DNA of 64,000 nucleotides from CAVWGP01 sp963754645 (GTDB lineage: Bacteria > Pseudomonadota > Alphaproteobacteria > Bin65), in contig CAVWGP010000004.1 of assembly GCA_963754645.1 (NCBI GenBank), forward strand, positions 310,001-374,000, given 5' to 3'. The notes beneath the pieces are model-generated. The model had not been told where the DNA came from and made no database searches. It worked only from the letters and a program-made list of their open reading frames with translations. Position numbers and translations under genes: made by a program. Numbering within the stretch: the stretch's first letter is position 1; the number at the start of each line of letters is the position of its first letter. This document shows, one piece after another, positions 1-8,354 of the stretch.

Positions 1-863
1 CCGTAGATGTCGGGCGCCGAACCGTGCACGGGCTCGAACATCGACGGATGCTGTTTTTCCGGATTGATGTTGCCGGAAGGCGCGATCGCGATGGTGCCCG
101 TCGTCGCCGGGCCGAGATCGGACAAGATGTCGCCGAACAGATTGCTGCCGACGACGACGTCGAAACGCTCGGGGTAGCGCACGAAATGCGCGGTCAAAAT
201 ATCGATATGATATTGGTCCACGGCGATGTCGGCGTAGTTCGCGCTCATCGCTTTCACGCGCTCGTCCCAATAGGGCATGGTGTGGATGATGCCGTTGGAT
301 TTCGTCGCCGAGGTGAGGCGCTTGCGTTTGCGCGAGCGCGCCAGCTCGAAGGCGAAGCGCAGGATGCGGTCGACGCCGCGCCGGGTGAAGACGCTTTCCT
401 GCATCGCCAATTCGGCGTCTGTGCCTTCATAGAGACGTCCGCCGATCGACGAGTACTCGCCCTCGCAATTCTCGCGCACGATCCAATAGTCGATATCGCC
501 CGGCTTCTTGCCGGCGAGCGGGCAGGGCACGCCTTCGAGCAGGCGCACCGGCCGCAGATTGACATATTGCTCGAAGCCGCGCCGGATCGGGATCAGCAGG
601 TTCCACAGCGACACATGGTCGGGCACGCCGGGCCAGCCGACCGCGCCGAGAAAGATCGAGTCGAAGCCGCGCAGGCGGTCGAGCCCGTCCTTGGGCATGA
701 ACTCGCCGGTCTTCAGGAAGCGCTCGCAGCTCCAATCGAACTCGGTCCATTCGAGCTGGAAGCCGTAGCGCCGCGCGGCGGCTTCCAGCGCGCGCTGGCC
801 CTCCGGCACGACTTCCTTTCCGATCCCGTCGCCGGGAATAAGCGCGATGCGATAGCGTTTCAT
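1..863 (-). CDS. tartrate dehydrogenase-like isocitrate/isopropylmalate-family dehydrogenase (3' end outside window)
   Basis: The reading frame is open from an ATG at 863 to the window edge, giving about 287 residues with no stop. It is an NAD-dependent decarboxylating beta-hydroxyacid dehydrogenase. Visible family motifs are the N-terminal IALIPGDGIGKEV, the REN-EGEYSS substrate loop, KSNG, DQYHIDILTAHFV, SNLFGDILSDLGP and HGSAPDIYG near the edge. The wording WPGVPDHVSLWNLLIPIRRG resembles tartrate dehydrogenase/decarboxylase (TtuC) more than LeuB or Icd. The substrate assignment is inferred from similarity; D-malate dehydrogenase is the main alternative. The C-terminal ~60 residues lie outside the window. 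Confidence 0.85.
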   Translation of the reverse strand, partial: MKRYRIALIPGDGIGKEVVPEGQRALEAAARRYGFQLEWTEFDWSCERFLKTGEFMPKDGLDRLRGFDSIFLGAVGWPGVPDHVSLWNLLIPIRRGFEQYVNLRPVRLLEGVPCPLAGKKPGDIDYWIVRENCEGEYSSIGGRLYEGTDAELAMQESVFTRRGVDRILRFAFELARSRKRKRLTSATKSNGIIHTMPYWDERVKAMSANYADIAVDQYHIDILTAHFVRYPERFDVVVGSNLFGDILSDLGPATTGTIAIAPSGNINPEKQHPSMFEPVHGSAPDIY

Positions 864-896
864 GGGCGTCCGGTTTGCAGTTGCAGCAAGTCAGTG

Positions 897-1413
897 GAAC
901 CACGGAGGCACGGAGAAGAAAAGGCAAATTTTTTCTATTTCAAAGAACGAAGCGCTTTATCCCATCTTTCATGAGCGGCGTATAGAAATTCAGCAATAGG
1001 CCGCGCTTCAGTCCAGATAGCCGTGGATAGGTCAGCAATTGCGCCTCATGGACCGGCAGGAATCGCTCGACCGTTTTGAGCTCGATGATAAAGGCGTTGT
1101 CGACAACGATATCCAATCGATACCCGCAATCGATCTTTGTGCCCTTGTAGCTCACCGGAAGGGCAACCTGCCGACGATGCGGGATAGCGTGCGACCTTAG
1201 TTCGACACACAGGCACTCTTCATATGCCGATTCCAGCAGGCCTGGGCCAAGGCTGCGGTGAACATCGATTGCTAGCCCGATTATTCGCTCCGTGAGTGGA
1301 TCATCAATCGCCACGATTGCCGCACCGCATGATGCCAACGACAGGCAAATATCTCGCCAGGGGTTATGCGAAGCAACGAAATTTCTTCTCCGTGCCTCCG
1401 TGCCTCCGTGGTT
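897..1413. mobile_element. candidate repeat-bounded element carrying a GxxExxY gene
   Basis: A left arm at 897-920 (GAACCACGGAGGCACGGAGA...) and a right arm at 1383-1413 are inverted copies of each other and enclose a single gene. The same arms, in the same orientation relative to the outside, bound the short palindromic repeats found elsewhere in the window (for example 5299-5392 and 14918-15014). The arrangement looks like a long version of the dispersed repeat with a coding cargo. No transposase or clear target-site duplication is visible, so mobility is only inferred. Confidence 0.4.
940..1314 (-). CDS. GxxExxY family protein (PD-(D/E)XK-like fold)
   Basis: About 124 residues from a GTG at 1314. 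The family signature GLLESAYEECL (GxxExxY) is present, preceded by LTERIIGLAIDVHRSLGPG. Later come GYRLDIVVDNAFIIELKTVE, a D...ExK nuclease-like core, and HEAQLLTYPRLSG. Families of this type (PF13366, TIGR04256) have a PD-(D/E)XK nuclease-like fold; the function is not known. The frame stays open upstream to 1422, but that extension ([11 protein letters not shown]) only translates the flanking repeat arm, so the GTG start is preferred. The gene sits alone between inverted repeat arms, which suggests a link with the repeat family. Confidence 0.8.
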   Translation of the reverse strand: MAIDDPLTERIIGLAIDVHRSLGPGLLESAYEECLCVELRSHAIPHRRQVALPVSYKGTKIDCGYRLDIVVDNAFIIELKTVERFLPVHEAQLLTYPRLSGLKRGLLLNFYTPLMKDGIKRFVL

Positions 1414-1438
1414 ATCTACCACAACGTAACAAGCAAAG

Positions 1439-1936
1439 TCACAACGTGATCTCGTAATACCTCACCCCGTCCAGCGGATTGGCGTAATAGGCTTCGATCG
1501 TTCGGAAGCCGAGGCTTTCGTAGAGTTTGTGCGCCTCGGTCATGGTGGCCAGCGTATCGAGGCGCAGCGCGCGGTAGCCGATGTGGCGGGCTTCGCCGAG
1601 GATCGCTTCGGCGAGGCGGCGGCCGAGCTTGAGCTTGCGGAACGCCGGGCGGACATAGAGCCGCTTCATTTCGCACAGCCCGGCATCCGCTTCGCCGAGC
1701 GGACGGAGCGCGACGGCGCCGGCGGCGAAGCGGCCGACATTGGCGAGCAGGATTTCGCCGCGCGGCGGCGCATAATGGCCGGGGAGGGTGGCAAGTTCCT
1801 CATCGAAGCCCTGAAAGCAGAGATCGACGCCGAGGCCGATTTGGTACTCGCGGAACAGCCGTGCCACCGCCGCGAGATCGTCGCTGTCGCGCACCGGCGC
1901 GATGGTGACCGGAACCGGGTCGGGAGCCACGGTCAC
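1439..1936 (-). CDS. GNAT family N-acetyltransferase
   Basis: About 165 residues, starting at a GTG at 1936 that overlaps the TGA of the upstream thioesterase gene (GTGA), so the two are probably translationally coupled. The C-terminal half holds the GNAT acetyl-CoA fold: EMKRLYVRPAFRKLKLGRRL is motif A, followed by ALRLDTLATMTEAHKLYESL and a final FR-IEAYY segment. The order resembles small GNATs that acetylate amino acids or small molecules. The substrate is unknown. The stop codon lies about 25 bp from the repeat arm at 1383-1413. Confidence 0.82.
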   Translation of the reverse strand: MTVAPDPVPVTIAPVRDSDDLAAVARLFREYQIGLGVDLCFQGFDEELATLPGHYAPPRGEILLANVGRFAAGAVALRPLGEADAGLCEMKRLYVRPAFRKLKLGRRLAEAILGEARHIGYRALRLDTLATMTEAHKLYESLGFRTIEAYYANPLDGVRYYEITL

Positions 1937-2967
1937 GCCGCCTTGGCCAGCGGATAGATGAAATAGCTCGTCGAGCCGCGCGCATAGACCCGTCCGGCGC
2001 CGTCCTTGAGTTCGGCGTCGGCGATGACGATCTGGCGCCCGGCGCGCACGATGCGGCCGGCGCATTCGAGCGGGCCGGTGTCGGCCGCGATCGGGCGGAA
2101 GTAGTCGATGGCGAGGTTCACCGTCGTGGCGCCGCTGCCCCGGGGCACCACGGTTTGCACGGTGCAGCCGGTGGCGCTGTCGATCATGAATGCCGCGAGG
2201 CCGCCATGCACGCCGCCCATCGGGTTGTAATGCGAGAAGTCGGGCGTCACGTGCACCGAGGCCGCGCCTTGCGTGTAGGCGCCGATCCTGCAACCCATGG
2301 TCGCATACATCGGGATCGGCGGCAGCGTGCCGTCGGCCATGGCGCGGAGATAGTCGATGCCGGGCAGCGTCTCGGCGGCGCGATAGAGCGGCGTGGGATC
2401 GCGCCAGCGCGTGATGCGGCGCTGCGCCGGCGCCGCGGGCGGAACGGCGCCGGGCTTGTCGGGCGTCACGTCGAAGACGCTGAACGTGCCGCGTCCGCGC
2501 GCCAGGATCTTGCCGTCGGCGGATTGAAATTCCGCATCCGAGCGGCCGATGCTGCGGCCGAGTTGGACGAGCCGGCCGCGGCAGCGCAGCGTGCCCATCG
2601 TCGCGGTCGCGGGGCGGAGGAAATCGATTTCGAGCCGGATCGTCGCCGTGCCGCGCCCGAGCGGCAGTTTGGTTTGCAAGCCGACGCCGCAGGCCGAATC
2701 GATCAGCGTCGCGGCATAGCCGCCATGCAGCACGCCGTAGGAATTTTCCAGGTATTCGCCCGGCTCGCCGGCAAAGACCGCCGCGCCCGGTTCGACCAAC
2801 TCGATGCGGAAGCCGAGCGTCTTGTACATCGGCACCACCGGCAATTCGCCGCGCGCCGATTGGGTGAAAAACTCCAGGCCGGTCCTGGCGCGCCGCAGCG
2901 CGGCCAGCGCCGCCGGATCCTCCCACTCGATCGCGCGCTCGCGCTCCGCGGTTATGCTGGATGACAT
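1933..2967 (-). CDS. tandem hotdog-domain thioesterase (two fused PaaI-like domains)
   Basis: 344 residues made of two complete PaaI/YbgC-type hotdog domains. Domain 1 (about 30-170) has NSYGVLHGGYAATLIDSACG. Domain 2 (about 200-340) has YNPMGGVHGGLAAFMIDSA. Each carries the HGG motif that places the acyl-CoA thioester and a following Asp. The family hydrolyses acyl-CoA, often phenylacetyl-CoA intermediates. Most PaaI proteins are single-domain oligomers, so this fusion is less usual. Domain 2 closely resembles the single-domain protein encoded at 4713-5225, suggesting local duplication and fusion. The GNAT gene overlaps its 3' end. Confidence 0.85.
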   Translation of the reverse strand: MSSSITAERERAIEWEDPAALAALRRARTGLEFFTQSARGELPVVPMYKTLGFRIELVEPGAAVFAGEPGEYLENSYGVLHGGYAATLIDSACGVGLQTKLPLGRGTATIRLEIDFLRPATATMGTLRCRGRLVQLGRSIGRSDAEFQSADGKILARGRGTFSVFDVTPDKPGAVPPAAPAQRRITRWRDPTPLYRAAETLPGIDYLRAMADGTLPPIPMYATMGCRIGAYTQGAASVHVTPDFSHYNPMGGVHGGLAAFMIDSATGCTVQTVVPRGSGATTVNLAIDYFRPIAADTGPLECAGRIVRAGRQIVIADAELKDGAGRVYARGSTSYFIYPLAKAA

Positions 2968-3054
2968 TCTTGGACGCTCGTTGCTATCAATTCTTTCCTA
3001 GCCCGCGAGGCCAAGCTGGGCAAGTAAGGCGCCGCAGGCGGGAAGGGAAAAGAT

Positions 3055-3150
3055 TCACCACAGAGGCACAGAGGCACGGAGAAGAATATTGCGCCTATGG
3101 CGCTACCCCGCCTCTCCTCTGTGTCTCTGTGCTCTGTGCCTCTGTGGTTC
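3055..3150. repeat. palindromic intergenic repeat, CACAGAGG-arm type
   Basis: Left arm TCACCACAGAGGCACAGAGG, core GCGCC-TAT-GGCGC, and a right arm ending CTCTGTGCCTCTGTGGTTC. The two arms are inverted copies, so transcript from either strand can fold into one long hairpin. It lies between the thioesterase start at 2967 and the DUF1127 stop at 3162. Confidence 0.85.
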
Positions 3151-3161
3151 TGTCCTTCTCT

Positions 3162-3548
3162 TCAAGCCGCGGTCGATTTCCGCGGCGCGTTGTCGTTTGC
3201 CGGCGTCGCGTCGGCGTCGCGGCCGTGTTCGATGGCGTAGTAGATACCGCCGCGGTCGAGGCCCATGTCGCGCAGCATGCGGTCGTCCATCTGCGCGAGT
3301 TCGTCGAGCGCGCGGTTGCGCGCGCGCCATTCGCGGATCGGTTCGATCAAGCCGCGCCGCACCGCGCGCGCCATGCGGCCGAACAGACGGGCGACGGCCA
3401 GGGCCCGATCGACCCGGGCGCGGCTTGTGTACCAGGCGAAATCGATCGATCCGTCGGGGTTGCGCCGCAGCTTCGGCGTCGCGGGATCGAGGCCGACGGC
3501 ACCGAGTTCGTGCCGCGGAGCCGGGGTGCGTTCGGGGATCAGGGTCAT
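3162..3548 (-). CDS. DUF1127 domain protein
   Basis: 128 residues. The C-terminal half (about 70-105) has the short DUF1127 (YjiS-like) helix pair: REWRARNRALDELAQMDDRM then LRDMGLDRGGI. The N-terminal 60 residues are proline- and arginine-rich and not recognisable. Small Arg-rich DUF1127 proteins in alphaproteobacteria have been linked to phosphate and RNA metabolism, but no role can be assigned here. It is divergent from the LysR gene at 3712, with about 160 bp between them. The stop is only 12 bp from the repeat ending at 3150. Confidence 0.75.
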   Translation of the reverse strand: MTLIPERTPAPRHELGAVGLDPATPKLRRNPDGSIDFAWYTSRARVDRALAVARLFGRMARAVRRGLIEPIREWRARNRALDELAQMDDRMLRDMGLDRGGIYYAIEHGRDADATPANDNAPRKSTAA

Positions 3549-3711
3549 GGCGATCTCCTATCGATGAGTGAGGCCGGTTCATGTGGCCGCCGGATCGGCG
3601 ATCGCCGTCCGTTCGGCCACCTTGGTCCATGACGAACATCTATTGACTTCCGCGCGCCGCGGCAAAAGATCAGTTCTCGCCCTTCGAGTGAACAAGGTTC
3701 ATCTATCCGCC

Positions 3712-4684
3712 ATGGCCGACCTGCCCCCGCTCGATGCCCTCCGCGTGTTCGACGCCGCCGCGCGCGCCGGCAGCTTCGTCAAGGCGGCGGCCGAGCTGCA
3801 CCTGACGCCCTCGGCGGTGAGCCACCGCATCAAGGCGCTGGAAGACATCCTCGGCACCTTGCTGTTCGAGCGCCGGGTGCGCGCGGTGCGGCTCACGGCG
3901 GCGGGGCAGAGCTATGCCGGCGCCGTGGCCGGCGCGCTCGATCTGTTGCGCCAGGCGACGCGCCGTGTCCGCCCCGGCGACGCCAATCGCGCGCTCACCG
4001 TCAGCACCTCGCAGCTCTTCGCCGTGCGCTGGCTGGTACCGCGCCTCGCGCGCTTCGAGGCCGCGAATCCCGCGACTTTGGTCAATCTCAACGTGACGAC
4101 GAACCTCGCGAATTTCGCCGCCGACGGCGTCGATCTCGCGATCCGCACCGGCGCCGGCGTGTGGCCCGGCTTGATCGCCCATCATCTGATGCCGTTCGAT
4201 CTGCAGCCGGTCGCGGCGCCCGCGTTGCTGGACGGGCGCAAGCCGCTGCGCGCGCCCGCCGATCTGGCGCGCCATACGCTGCTGCATTCCGATCAATTTC
4301 CCGAAGCGTGGCATGTCTGGCTGCATGCCGCCGGCATTGCCGGAATCGATTCCAGCAGCGGCCGGCACTTCGCCGATTTCGGCGATGGCGATCGACGCCG
4401 CGATCGCCGGCCTGGGCGTGGCGATCACGCCGCGGCCCTTCGTCGAGGGCGAGCTGGCGGCGCGCCGGCTCGTCGTGCCCTTCGACCGCGCCTTGCCCTC
4501 GGGGCGCGCCTATTTCCTGGTCTACCCCGAGCCGCGCGCCAAGGACGGCAAGGTCGCGGCGTTCCGCGATTGGATCTTGGGCGAGTTCACCGACAACAAG
4601 AAGAAGTCGAACCACAGAGGCACAGAGGCAAGGAGTAGAAAGGGAGGATGGAACATGCGCGCGCCGAAGGCGCGCAAACCCTAA
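3712..4684 (+). CDS. LysR family transcriptional regulator (GcvA-like), frameshifted
   Basis: The N-terminal winged helix (ADLPPLDALRVFDAAARAG through SAVSHRIKALEDILGTLLFER) and the LysR substrate domain read in one frame to about 4384. The C-terminus (MAIDAAIAGLGVAITPRPFV ... FRDWILGEF) continues one frame later. One extra base near 4384 explains the break. The fold resembles GcvA/AmpR-type LysR regulators. It is divergent from the DUF1127 gene at 3548. The recognisable protein ends near 4605; the frame then runs through a repeat (KKKSNHRGTEARS) to 4684, so the repeat seems to have replaced the original stop. Confidence 0.82.
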
Positions 4685-4715
4685 ATTCTCTGTGCCTCTG
4701 TGTCTCTGTGGTTCA
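4609..4715. repeat. palindromic intergenic repeat, CACAGAGG-arm type
   Basis: Left arm GAACCACAGAGGCACAGAGG, core GCGCGCC-GAA-GGCGCGC, right arm CTCTGTGCCTCTGTGTCTCT then GTGGTTCAC. It lies at the meeting point of two convergent genes. The LysR frame reads into it, and its right edge supplies the TGA stop (4713-4715) of the minus-strand thioesterase. Confidence 0.88.
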
Positions 4716-5225
4716 CTTCTTAACTTCGCCGGTGTCGGGCCGCAGGATCAGGCACGTGGCGGAGCCGCGCGCGTAAAGCGTGCCGCCGGCGTCTTTGATT
4801 TCGGCGTCGGCGACGGCGATGCGCGCGCCGGCGCGCACGACCCGGCCGGTGCAGCGCAACAGCCCGCTCTTGTCGCTGATCGCCTTGATGAAATCGACCG
4901 AGAGGTTGACCGTCGTGTAGCCCGTGCCGGCGGGGAGCTGGGTGTGGACGGCGCAGCCCGTGGCGCTGTCGATCAGCGTCGCCGCGAGGCCGCCATGCAC
5001 CGAGCCGATCGGGTTGTAGACGAACTCGCCCGGGCTGCACTCGAACACGGCGAGGCCGTCGCCGATCTCGGCCAAGCGAAAATCGAGCGTATGCGCGATC
5101 GGCGCCGCCGGCAGCTCGCCCGCCATCATCTTGGCGAGATAGTCGCGGCCCGACAGCGCGCGCCCGGCCCCGGCGCCGGCGCGCGGATCGCCCCACGAGT
5201 ATAAGCGGCTGCGCGGATCGTTCAT
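4713..5225 (-). CDS. PaaI-family thioesterase
   Basis: 170 residues from the ATG at 5225 (MNDPRSRLYSWGDP). Single hotdog domain with the characteristic FVYNPIGSVHGGLAATLIDS segment, then TTVNLSVDFIKAISDKSG and RVVRAGARIAVADAEIKD. Predicted acyl-CoA thioesterase; the substrate is unknown. It is very similar to domain 2 of the tandem protein at 1933-2967. The frame is open further upstream, but that part translates a repeat, so the internal ATG is chosen. Its stop codon coincides with the edge of the repeat at 4609-4715. Confidence 0.85.
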   Translation of the reverse strand: MNDPRSRLYSWGDPRAGAGAGRALSGRDYLAKMMAGELPAAPIAHTLDFRLAEIGDGLAVFECSPGEFVYNPIGSVHGGLAATLIDSATGCAVHTQLPAGTGYTTVNLSVDFIKAISDKSGLLRCTGRVVRAGARIAVADAEIKDAGGTLYARGSATCLILRPDTGEVKK

Positions 5226-5298
5226 GTCGCGATGTCCCAAAATAATCCCGCGCCCTTCTAGCCGCTTTGCGCCGCGAGGGAAAGGCGGCGAGACAGTC

Positions 5299-5392
5299 GA
5301 ACCACGGAGGCACGGAGGCACGGAGAAGCGAAGGAAGAGAACGTCTGAGCGCCTTTGGCGCGCGAACCGACTTCCTCCGTGCCTCCGTGGTG
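5299..5392. repeat. palindromic intergenic repeat, CACGGAGG-arm type
   Basis: Left arm GAACCACGGAGGCACGGAGG, core GCGCC-TTT-GGCGCGC, right arm CCTCCGTGCCTCCGTGGT. Here both arms carry CGG/CCG in place of the CAG/CTG of other copies, so the arms co-vary. It is located between the divergent thioesterase and glmM starts. Confidence 0.88.
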
Positions 5393-5467
5393 AAACTTCC
5401 TTTGTTCGTCCCGCTTGCGCAAAGCCGCGCGCCGGATTATTCCGTCGCCACACACGGGGGTTCGCCC

Positions 5468-6826
5468 ATGGCGCGCAAGCTTTTCGGCACCGACGGCATC
5501 CGCGGCAAGGCCAATCAGGAGCCGATGACGGCCGAGACCGCGCTGCGCCTGGCGATGGCCGCGGGCGCCTATTTCCGGCGCGGCGACCATCGCCACCGCG
5601 TCGTCATCGGCAAGGACACACGGCTTTCGGGCTACATGATCGAGCCGGCGATGACGGCGGGCTTCGTCGCCATGGGCATGGACGTGTTCCTGGTCGGCCC
5701 GCTGCCGACGCCGGCGCTCGCCATGCTGACGCGCTCGATGCGCTGCGATGTCGGCGTCGTCATCTCGGCCTCGCACAATCCCTACGAGGACAACGGCATC
5801 AAGCTGTTCGGCCCGGACGGCTACAAGCTCAACGACGACATCGAGCTCGAGATCGAAGGCGCTGATGGAAAACGGCCTCGATCTCGCCCGCGCCGATTCG
5901 AGCCATCTCGGCCGCGCCAAGCGCATCGAGGACGCGCCCGGCCGCTACATCGAATACGTCAAGAAAAGCTTCCCCGCCGAACTGCGCCTCGACGGCCTCA
6001 AGATCGGCATCGATTGCGCCCACGGCGCCGCCTACAAGGTGGCGCCCACCGTGCTGTTCGAGCTCGGCGCCACGGTGGTGCCGATGGGCGTGGCGCCCGA
6101 CGGCTTCAACATCAACCGCAAATGCGGCGCCACCGCGCCCGACGAGCTGCGCAACCACGTCGTCATGCACGGCTGCGACATCGGCATCGCGCTCGACGGC
6201 GACGCGGACCGCGTCGTCCTGGTGGACGAGCAGCGGCACGGTGATCGACGGCGACCAGCTCATGGCGCTGATCGCCTTGTCCTGGCTCAAGAGCGGCGCG
6301 CTGCGCGGCGGCGGCATCGTCGCCACCGTCATGTCCAATCTCGGCCTCGAGCGCTATCTTGAAGTCGCGCGGGCTCAACTTGATCCGTACCCCGGTCGGC
6401 GACCGCTACGTCGTCGAGCGCATGCGCAACGAGGGCTTCAATGTCGGCGGCGAGCAATCCGGCCACATCATCCTGTCGGACTACATCACCACCGGCGACG
6501 GCTTGATCGCGGCGCTCCAGGTCCTCGCCGTGCTCGTCGCCGCCGGCAAGCAGGCGAGCAGCGTCACGCGCCAATTCGAGCCCGTGCCGCAGCTCCTGAA
6601 AAACGTGCGCTACGAGAAGGGCAACGGCAAGCAGCCGCTCGAAGCCGATACGGTCAAGGCCGCGATCGCCGCCGCCGACAAGCGCTTGGGAAATTCCGGC
6701 CGCCTGCTGATCCGCAAATCCGGCACCGAGCCGCTGATCCGCGTGATGGCGGAGGGCGACGATGGCGCGCTGGTGAAATCGGTCGTCGAGGATCTCTGCG
6801 GCGTCATCCAGGCGGCCGCGAAGTAG
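5468..6826 (+). CDS. glmM: phosphoglucosamine mutase, three frameshifts
   Basis: Converts glucosamine-6-phosphate to glucosamine-1-phosphate for UDP-GlcNAc synthesis. Motifs in order: [16 protein letters not shown], the phosphoserine loop [20 protein letters not shown], the metal loop [28 protein letters not shown], and [15 protein letters not shown] in the phosphate-binding domain. The protein reads through three frames. One surplus base is needed near 5859, 6230 and 6360, giving about 450 residues as expected for GlmM. Because glmM is normally essential, these are more likely sequence errors than decay. In many proteobacteria glmM follows ftsH-folP; here it lies 11 kb away on the other strand. 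A second copy of its 3' end is at 8166-8271. Confidence 0.9.
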
Positions 6827-6940
6827 GTCTATGTTGGAGTCGGGAACGGATCGGCACGATGATCGGCAAATCGGCCTCGTCAACATTAAAATAATATAGT
6901 ATTATCATAATGTTGTAATCTGTATAAGATCGGCAAGAAG

Positions 6941-8143
6941 TTGCCCGAAATCGTCCTCGAAACGCCGTCTCGCATCGAACCTTGCCGTATCGAGGATATG
7001 AGCGGCGAGGTCGCGAATCTTGCCGTCGAGCTGGCGGCGGCGGCGGCCAAGCTCGATGCGATGCTGCATGCGCGCACGGCGGCGAGCCTCGCCGATCTCG
7101 TCCGCATCATGAATTGCTACTACAGCAATCTCATCGAGGGCCACAACACGCGGCCCCGCGACATCGAACGCGCGCTCGCCGCCGATTTCGATCCCAGCGC
7201 GGCACGGCGCAACCTGCAGGTCGAGGCCGCCGCGCATATCCGGGTGCAAGGCGAGATCGACCGATTGCACGCCGCCGCCGCATTGCCCGAGCCGGCGTCG
7301 CCCGATTTCATCCGCTGGTTGCACCGCGAATTCTATCGCGACGCGGCGCACGAGATGTTGCGCGTTGCCGGTGGCGGCCGCGAATTCACGATGATCCCGG
7401 GCGAGTTCCGGGCGCGCGCCGAGCACGACGTTGCCGTGGGCCGTCATGTGCCGCCGTCGAGCGCCGCGGTTCCGGCATTCATGGATTATTTTGCCGGGCG
7501 CTTCCGCTTGGCGCCGCTCGGGCAAGCCGAGCGCATTGCCGCCGTCGCGAGCGCACATCATCGGTTCAACTACATACATCCCTTTCCCGACGGCAATGGC
7601 CGCGTCGGCCGGTTGATGTCGCACGCCATGGCCCACTGGGCCGGCATCGGCGCGCGCGGCCTGTGGTCGGTGTCGCGCGGACTCGCCCGCGGCTTGTCCT
7701 CGCGCAGCGAGTACAAGAGCATGCTCGATCATGCCGATGCGCCGCGCCGGGGCGATCTCGACGGGCGCGGCAATCTCTCGGAACGCGCGCTCAGGGATTT
7801 CGTCGCCTGGTTTCTGCGCGTCTGCCGCGACCAGATCGGGTTCATGGGCGAAATGATCGCTCTCGGCGAGATGCGCCAGCGACTTCGGCGGCTCGCCGAC
7901 GCTCAAAATCTGCCGGACGGCGCCGCTTCATTGCTGGAGCAGATTTGGCTCGTCGGCGCCCTGCCGCGCGGTGCCGCGGCCCGCGCCAGCGGCTTCGGCG
8001 AGCGCAAGGCGCGCGGCTTGCTCTCGAATATGCTTGCCAAACGCCGGATACTTGCGAGCGACTCTCCCAAGGGCGCCGTTTACCTGCATTTTTCAATCGA
8101 CAACGCCGAAATACTGTTCCCGCGCCTATTTCCGGAAGCATAG
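6941..8143 (+). CDS. Fic family protein (putative AMPylase)
   Basis: About 400 residues. The Fic core motif HPFPDGNGR is complete at about 213-221, with the preceding FNYI. An N-terminal S-x-x-x-E-G inhibitory helix motif (SNLIEG, about 62-67) suggests self-inhibition as in class II Fic proteins. The C-terminus looks like a winged helix (FGERKARGLLSNMLAKRRI). Fic enzymes transfer AMP or other nucleotidyl groups to proteins and are sometimes toxins. TTG at 6941 or ATG at 6998 could be the start. About 50 bp of strongly AT-rich DNA (6885-6935), unlike its surroundings, precedes it. It stands between glmM and a second glmM 3' end, which suggests insertion. Confidence 0.88.
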   Translation: MPEIVLETPSRIEPCRIEDMSGEVANLAVELAAAAAKLDAMLHARTAASLADLVRIMNCYYSNLIEGHNTRPRDIERALAADFDPSAARRNLQVEAAAHIRVQGEIDRLHAAAALPEPASPDFIRWLHREFYRDAAHEMLRVAGGGREFTMIPGEFRARAEHDVAVGRHVPPSSAAVPAFMDYFAGRFRLAPLGQAERIAAVASAHHRFNYIHPFPDGNGRVGRLMSHAMAHWAGIGARGLWSVSRGLARGLSSRSEYKSMLDHADAPRRGDLDGRGNLSERALRDFVAWFLRVCRDQIGFMGEMIALGEMRQRLRRLADAQNLPDGAASLLEQIWLVGALPRGAAARASGFGERKARGLLSNMLAKRRILASDSPKGAVYLHFSIDNAEILFPRLFPEA

Positions 8144-8165
8144 TGCCGCGAGCGGAATTCCCGCG

Positions 8166-8271
8166 CGGCACCGAGTCGCTGATCCGCGCCATGGCCAAAG
8201 GCGACGACGCGGCGCTGGTCAAATCGGTGGTCGAGGAACTGTGCGGCGTCATCCAAGCGGCGGCGAGGTAG
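8166..8271 (+). pseudogene. second, partial copy of the glmM 3' end
   Basis: These 106 bp align without gaps to the last 106 bp of glmM (6721-6826), with about 16 mismatches by hand count. They encode GTESLIRAMAKGDD and [14 protein letters not shown] followed by TAG, matching the GlmM C-terminus. Differences are mostly silent or conservative, so the copy was a coding sequence when it diverged. No upstream part of glmM is present. This is the pattern left when a segment (here the fic gene) enters the 3' end of a housekeeping gene, or when two glmM lineages recombine. Confidence 0.8.
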
Positions 8272-8288
8272 CGGCGCGCGTCCGACGC

Positions 8289-8323
8289 AAGCGGCCCCGC
8301 TGCGTGAAGCAGCGGGGCCGCTT
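8289..8323. terminator. strong GC-rich hairpin between convergent genes
   Basis: AAGCGGCCCCGCTGC and GCAGCGGGGCCGCTT form a perfect 15-bp stem with a five-base loop (GTGAA). It lies between the glmM tail and the 3' end of the RTX gene and is well placed to stop transcription from both sides. The following T-run is weak. Confidence 0.7.
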
Positions 8324-8354
8324 GTTGTGCGAAGCCGTTGCGCCGTAGGACGCG

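Noticed and set aside
3055..3150. Tandem CACAGAGG units considered as a CRISPR or microsatellite array
   Set aside because: There are no unique spacers of constant length; the units form two inverted arms around a palindromic core.
5800..6400. Programmed frameshifting in glmM
   Set aside because: Three separate shifts without slippery heptamers or downstream pseudoknots, and similar one-base insertions in many unrelated genes, favour sequence error.
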